Below are positions 14,317-18,190 of a stretch of DNA of 18,190 nucleotides, piece after piece. The stretch comes from Sphingomonas sp. (GTDB lineage: Bacteria; Pseudomonadota; Alphaproteobacteria; Sphingomonadales; Sphingomonadaceae). Under the pieces are notes generated by a model. The model was not told where the DNA came from, ran no database searches, and worked only from the letters and a program-made list of their open reading frames with translations. Numbering within the stretch: the stretch's first letter is position 1; each line of letters begins with the position of its first letter. The stretch lies in contig JAICXF010000038.1 of NCBI GenBank assembly GCA_025981625.1, positions 1-18,190 on the forward strand. The letters run 5' to 3'. Both the position numbers and the translations under genes were made by a program.

Positions 14317-14400
14317 CCGCTACATCTTGCGTGTCCGGGGTTCGTGGCACGCCAGATAAGCTTCGCTCATCATTCTGCTTCCGCGCGGCAAACGGCTCGC

Positions 14401-14406
14401 TATAGT
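14401..14406 (+). promoter_or_regulatory. Possible -10 element of the dnaN promoter
   Basis: TATAGT at 14401-14406 matches the -10 consensus at five of six positions and would place transcription start near 14413, about 31 bases before the dnaN ATG. No good -35 hexamer is present at 16-18 bases upstream, so the call is weak. Confidence 0.35.
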
Positions 14407-14443
14407 GCCGTGAAACCGTGGCGGACGATGGGGCTGAAGCGAC

Positions 14444-15547
14444 ATGAAAGTGACGATTGAGCGGGCGACTCTCCTCAAGAGCCTGGGCCACGTCCAATCG
14501 GTCGTGGAGCGCCGCAACACCATTCCGATCCTCAGCAACGTGCTGATGGAAGGGCGCGAGGATGGCTCGCTCCGGCTGATGGCCACCGATCTCGACCTTC
14601 AGGTCGACGAAACGGTGCCCGCGAATGTCAGCCAGCCGGGCGCGACGACCGTGTCGGCTCACACCTTCTTCGACATCGTCCGCAAGCTGCCGGAGGGCAG
14701 CCAGGTCGAGCTCACCGCCGCCGAGGGCAAGATGCAGGTCGTCGCCGGCCGCGCGCGGTTCAACCTTTCGACCCTGCCGCGTGACGACTTCCCGGTGATT
14801 GCCGAGGGCGATCTGCCGACGCGGTTCGAGCTGCCTGCCGCGACGCTCCGGCAGATCATCGAGAAGACTCGCTTCGCAATCTCCAGCGAAGAGACGCGCT
14901 ATTATCTGATGGGCATCTTCTTCCACGTGGTCGACGATCAGATGCGTGCCGCCGCCACGGACGGGCACCGGCTGGCGCGGGTCACGATCCCCCGGCCCGA
15001 CGGCGCCGAGGGGATGCCCGACGTGATCGTGCCGCGCAAAGCCGTCACGGAACTGTATCGCCTGCTCGAGGAGGTCGAGGGCACGGTCGAGATCTCCCTC
15101 TCGCCGACCAAGGTTCGCTTCGGCGTCGGCAGCGCGATCCTGACCAGCAAGCTGATCGACGGCACCTTCCCCGACTATAATCGCGTGATCCCGACCGCGA
15201 ACGACAAGCTCCTGAAACTCGATCCGAAGAGCTTCTCGGCCGGCGTCGACCGCGTCTCAACGATCGCGTCGGAGAAGACGCGCGCGGTGAAGATGGCCGT
15301 CGACCGCGACAAGGTCACGCTGTCGGTCACCTCGCCCGAGAATGGCGTGGCGACGGAGGAAGTGCCCGCCGATTATGGCTCGGACGTGATCGAGATCGGG
15401 TTCAACGCCCGCTACCTGCTCGATATCCTGGGCGAAATCGACGGCGACACCGTCGAAGTCCACCTCGCCGACGCCGCCGCCCCCACGCTGCTGCGCGAGA
15501 ACGACAAGTCGAACGCGCTCTATGTGTTGATGCCGATGCGGGTGTGA
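14444..15547 (+). CDS. dnaN: DNA polymerase III beta subunit (sliding clamp)
   Basis: The clamp encircles DNA and tethers polymerases. The product is 367 residues, a standard length. It opens with MKVTIERATLLKSLGHVQSV and VVERRNTIPILSNVLM, has MATDLDLQVDETV in domain 1, YYLMGIFFHVVDDQMRAAATDGHRLAR in domain 2, and ends with the conserved YVLMPMRV, which forms part of the partner-binding pocket. ATG 14444 is the family start. dnaA is not adjacent; recF follows after two small genes. Confidence 0.97.
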   Translation: MKVTIERATLLKSLGHVQSVVERRNTIPILSNVLMEGREDGSLRLMATDLDLQVDETVPANVSQPGATTVSAHTFFDIVRKLPEGSQVELTAAEGKMQVVAGRARFNLSTLPRDDFPVIAEGDLPTRFELPAATLRQIIEKTRFAISSEETRYYLMGIFFHVVDDQMRAAATDGHRLARVTIPRPDGAEGMPDVIVPRKAVTELYRLLEEVEGTVEISLSPTKVRFGVGSAILTSKLIDGTFPDYNRVIPTANDKLLKLDPKSFSAGVDRVSTIASEKTRAVKMAVDRDKVTLSVTSPENGVATEEVPADYGSDVIEIGFNARYLLDILGEIDGDTVEVHLADAAAPTLLRENDKSNALYVLMPMRV

Positions 15548-15550
15548 CCA

Positions 15551-15958
15551 GTGTCACGTCAATGGAGCAAGACTGATGCATTTGCCCACTACAACGTGGA
15601 AATGGAGAACACTCGCTGGAGCTGGAGCGGCGTAAGCGACGACGGGACAGCGGCAGTCTTGGTTTTTTGGGCTGATGGGGTGCGTCGCGATGCTGACGGC
15701 AACTTCATCTACGCCGACGACGACGACCTAGACGCGGACTGGCGACGTGGGCCGGGTCACACGGCGCGCGTCAGGCATTTGTGCCACGTGCAAGACATTC
15801 TTGGCGGCAGGTTCAATGCTGTCATCGCACGCGCCGAAGATAAGAACGCGTCTCCTCGAAAAATAGCGTCGTGCTACCCGCACGAAGGTGTCACCTGGAC
15901 GCTGACCAAGTTTGACCCTTCGACTGGCGCTTTCGCAGCCCGCGCGACTAGGTCATAG
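15551..15958 (+). CDS. Hypothetical protein, compositionally atypical
   Basis: I do not recognise this 135-residue protein. It starts at GTG 15551, three bases after dnaN, without a clear ribosome site; a later in-frame ATG exists near 15603. Visible features are AHYNVEMENTRWSWSGVSDD, an early VLVFWAD strand, an acidic patch YADDDDLDADW, and a basic/Cys/His middle (HTARVRHLCHVQDI). There is no signal peptide or membrane segment. Codon use differs from its neighbours: AT-rich third positions, ATA, CTA and AGG codons, and lower GC by eye. That suggests acquisition or relaxed selection. The WSWSG and ARAEDKNASPR segments look structured, so it is probably a real small soluble domain. Confidence 0.65.
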   Translation: MSRQWSKTDAFAHYNVEMENTRWSWSGVSDDGTAAVLVFWADGVRRDADGNFIYADDDDLDADWRRGPGHTARVRHLCHVQDILGGRFNAVIARAEDKNASPRKIASCYPHEGVTWTLTKFDPSTGAFAARATRS

Positions 15959-15960
15959 CA

Positions 15961-16278
15961 ATGATCTGCCGCCTGTGGCGCGGCTGGACGACGTCGGCGA
16001 ATGCCGACGCCTACCAGCGCCTTGTCCATGAAGAGGTAATCCCGGCTATCGAGGCCCGGCGGATTCCCGGCTTCCGCCACATCGACCTGATGCGGCGCGA
16101 GCTTGGCGACGAGGTCGAATTCCAGACGCTGATGTGGTTCGACAGCCTTGAGGCGATCGAAGCTTTCATTGGCGATGATTACGGCGTCAGCCATGTGCCC
16201 GCGGCGGCGCGAGCGGTGCTGAAGCGCTTCGACGAGCGCGCTTCCCATTACGAAGTCGTCGACCAGCGGCGGCAGTGA
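15961..16278 (+). CDS. Antibiotic biosynthesis monooxygenase (ABM)-like dimeric alpha/beta-barrel protein
   Basis: This is a 105-residue protein of the small ferredoxin-like ABM superfamily. The pattern is MICRLWRGWTT, a helix YQRLVHEEVIPAIEARRI, PGFRHIDLMRRELGDEVEFQTLMWFDSLEAIEAFIG, and a C-terminal strand HYEVVD. Such proteins range from heme- and quinol-degrading monooxygenases to stress proteins without known activity; no substrate can be assigned. It begins two bases after the preceding gene and has normal GC-rich codon use. Its stop codon lies inside a hairpin. Confidence 0.75.
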   Translation: MICRLWRGWTTSANADAYQRLVHEEVIPAIEARRIPGFRHIDLMRRELGDEVEFQTLMWFDSLEAIEAFIGDDYGVSHVPAAARAVLKRFDERASHYEVVDQRRQ

Positions 16279-16293
16279 CTGGACGCCAGTCAC
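16275..16293 (+). terminator. Hairpin over the stop codon of the ABM-like gene
   Basis: GTGACTGG (16275-16282) and CCAGTCAC (16286-16293) form a perfect 8-bp stem with a 3-base loop. It covers the TGA of the upstream gene. There is no T run, so it may be a factor-dependent end or a 3' stabilising structure. Confidence 0.45.
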
Positions 16294-16350
16294 CGCTCAT
16301 CCTGAGTAGGGACTGAGCACGCGAAGCGTGTCGAAGGCCCGTATCGAAGG
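16294..16350. repeat. REP-like palindromic intergenic repeat before recF
   Basis: The segment contains CGCTCATCCTGAG, then TGAGC, a CACGC-GAA-GCGTG hairpin (16318-16330), GTCGAAGG and TCGAAGGACC. It aligns in order with the right half of the repeat at 251-298. It is probably a divergent member of the same family. The rest of this gap, to 16423, shows nothing clear. Confidence 0.6.
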
Positions 16351-16423
16351 ACCTTCGCTCCAGCTGGGCTTTGGGCACGCTCAACGGCTACTCAGCATCA
16401 GCGGCTTGGGTTAGGCACGCGCC

Positions 16424-17479
16424 GTGCCCGTCAGCCGCCTCACCCTGACTGATTTCCGATCTTACGCCACAGCGAGCATGGAGCCGGGCCCTGGCTTCGT
16501 GCTGCTGTTCGGCGAGAATGGTGCCGGGAAGACCAACCTGCTCGAGGCCGTCTCGATGCTGACGCCGGGCCGGGGGTTGCGCGGCGCTACGCTGTCGGAA
16601 ATGGCCCGCCAGGGTGGTGGCGGCAGCTGGGCGGTGGCTGCCAAGCTCGGCGATGTGGACATCGGCACCGGCACTCAAGCCTCGGCGCCCGAAAAGCGGC
16701 AGGTGCGCATCAACGGCGCACCGGCGTCGGTGAATTCGCTCGGCGAATGGCTCTCGATCCTGTGGCTCACACCCGCAATGGATCGGCTCTTCACGGGGAG
16801 CGCGGGCGATCGCCGTCGGTTCCTCGACCGGCTGGTGCTCGCGCTTGAGCCCGGGCATGCGCACCACGCAACGCGCTACGACGCGGCGATGCGCGCCCGG
16901 AACAAGTTGCTCGCGGACGAGCCCTGGGACGAGAGCTGGCTCGCTTCACTCGAGCTGGCGATGTCGGAGCATGGTACGGCGATCGCCGAGGCGCGCGCGC
17001 GCGCCGGCGACGCTCTGGACGTGCAACTCATGCAAGCTCCGGACGACGAATTTGCGCGCGCTTCATTGGCGTTGGAGGGATGGGTTGGCGGCGACCTTGC
17101 GGCTTCCCTCCGGTCGAACCGCGCGCGCGACGCTGCCGCGGGCCGGGCCACGGAAGGGCCTCACCGGCAGGACCTTGCGGTTCTTCACCGGGCCAAGCAG
17201 ATGCCTGCCGCCCAATCGTCCACTGGTGAGCAAAAGGCGCTCCTGCTCGGGCTCGTGCTCGCCCATGCCGAGCTGGTTGCGGAACGCCGCGGCGCGCCGC
17301 CGATCCTGCTGCTCGACGAAGTCGCCGCGCATCTGGATCCGAAACGGCGCTGCGCGCTGTTCAACCGCCTTCAGGCGCGCGGGCAGGTGTGGATGACCGC
17401 GACGGAAGCGGCGCTGTTCGAGGGCATCGGCGAGGCGTCGCGCTTCCATGTCGAGCCGGGGAAGGTCACGATGCTCTGA
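16424..17479 (+). CDS. recF: DNA replication/repair protein RecF
   Basis: RecF is an SMC-like ATPase that loads RecA at single-strand gaps with RecO and RecR. The product is 351 residues, near the usual 360-370. Features are the N-terminal LTLTDFRSY, Walker A GENGAGKT (30-37) followed by [17 protein letters not shown], the signature [12 protein letters not shown] (265-276), and Walker [13 protein letters not shown] (294-305). The start GTG 16424 has no strong ribosome site, but the next in-frame ATG (codon 19) would remove the conserved DFRSY segment. It lies downstream of dnaN, separated by two small genes and a repeat. Confidence 0.95.
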   Translation: MPVSRLTLTDFRSYATASMEPGPGFVLLFGENGAGKTNLLEAVSMLTPGRGLRGATLSEMARQGGGGSWAVAAKLGDVDIGTGTQASAPEKRQVRINGAPASVNSLGEWLSILWLTPAMDRLFTGSAGDRRRFLDRLVLALEPGHAHHATRYDAAMRARNKLLADEPWDESWLASLELAMSEHGTAIAEARARAGDALDVQLMQAPDDEFARASLALEGWVGGDLAASLRSNRARDAAAGRATEGPHRQDLAVLHRAKQMPAAQSSTGEQKALLLGLVLAHAELVAERRGAPPILLLDEVAAHLDPKRRCALFNRLQARGQVWMTATEAALFEGIGEASRFHVEPGKVTML

Positions 17480-17480
17480 C

Positions 17481-17559
17481 CGTCATTGCGAGGAGCCGAA
17501 GGCGACGCGGCAATCCAGGGGCCCAGGGCTGGATTGCCTCGCTGTGCTGGCAACGACGA
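17481..17559. repeat. Palindromic intergenic repeat after recF
   Basis: GGCAATCCAG (17509-17518) and CTGGATTGCC (17529-17538) form a perfect 10-bp inverted repeat around GGGCCCAGGG, within a longer imperfect palindrome that starts CGTCATTGCGAGGAG and ends GCAACGACG. It begins one base after the recF stop. It belongs to a different family from the repeats at 193 and 16294; sequences of this CATTGCGAG/GCAATCCAG type are widespread in bacteria. It may double as the recF terminator. Confidence 0.75.
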
Positions 17560-17567
17560 GTAGGAGG

Positions 17568-17595
17568 TGGACTTTTTAAGCTTTGCCTCTATATT
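17568..17595 (+). promoter_or_regulatory. Possible promoter of the DEAD-box helicase gene
   Basis: TGGACT (17568-17573) and TATATT (17590-17595) with a 16-base spacer resemble a sigma-70-type promoter (four of six and five of six consensus bases). The start near 17602 would leave a 5' leader of about 165 bases, which includes a GC-rich foldable segment (about 17711-17745). Confidence 0.35.
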
Positions 17596-17766
17596 GCACC
17601 GCAACACGAGGCGCTTTTTCAAGCGGCGTGATCGGCTCAACGCTTTAAGCGGTAACCGGCCCGCGCCTCGATTTTGAAGTTCTCCACATCACGCGGGGTT
17701 CTTGTTCTCCCGCTCGCCGGGCGCTCAAGGGCGCTCCGGCGCGCCATGTTTGTGGAAGTATTTTCA

Positions 17767-18190
<424 letters not shown>

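Overview
The window is a GC-rich chromosomal stretch (mid-60s % by eye) from an alphaproteobacterium. The best guess is Sphingomonadales, perhaps Sphingomonas or Sphingomicrobium. The grounds are the combination of genes: a riboflavin cluster with an HTH-RibB fusion, a COQ9-family protein, a cytochrome bc1 assembly chaperone paired with DUF177 and divergent from bamE, a Tyr-rich RcnB-like secreted protein, and intergenic palindromic repeats of a type common in that order. The assignment rests on recall of family patterns and no search was run. Most genes are ordinary housekeeping genes. I see no phage, transposase, CRISPR array, tRNA or rRNA.

Layout. 1-2676: riboflavin synthesis on the + strand (3' end of ribD, ribE, an HTH-RibB-RibA-like fusion, ribH). 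A terminator and a separate promoter/dyad split ribE from the fusion gene. 2711-4266: an EamA-type exporter or importer coupled to COQ9 (ubiquinone synthesis). 4324-6457: a Fur-type box and feoAB (ferrous iron uptake). 6469-6966: ssb. 7003-8033 (minus strand): DUF177/YceD and a ubiquinol-cytochrome c chaperone. 8171-8653: bamE, divergent from them. 8705-11975: a tightly coupled tryptophan/kynurenine operon (tryptophan dioxygenase, kynureninase-like enzyme, MFS transporter). 12090-14316: two envelope proteins, a repeat-rich secreted protein and a fasciclin lipoprotein. 14444-17479: dnaN, two small genes and recF. 17767-end: 5' part of a DEAD-box RNA helicase. No gene-free stretch exceeds 300 bases. 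The longest, 17480-17766, holds a palindromic repeat and a possible promoter.

How the genes fit together. RibD, RibE, RibB and RibH supply four riboflavin steps. The GTP cyclohydrolase II half of the fusion has lost its zinc cysteines, so that step must be encoded elsewhere. The EamA protein next to ribH could be a flavin transporter. The kyn operon would take tryptophan towards anthranilate, but the formamidase is not here. dnaN and recF form the usual replication/repair neighbourhood, interrupted by a compositionally odd hypothetical gene.

Most notable observations: (1) a GC-rich palindromic repeat of about 119 bp sits inside the kynureninase-like gene and is read through in frame as about 40 extra residues beside the PLP site; (2) an HTH domain is fused to RibB, with an 18-bp dyad over an extended -10 promoter whose predicted start of transcription is the start codon itself; (3) feoA has a Fur box that contains a -10-like hexamer and ends 4 bases before the ATG, again suggesting a leaderless transcript; (4) three gene junctions use TTGA overlaps with a TTG start.
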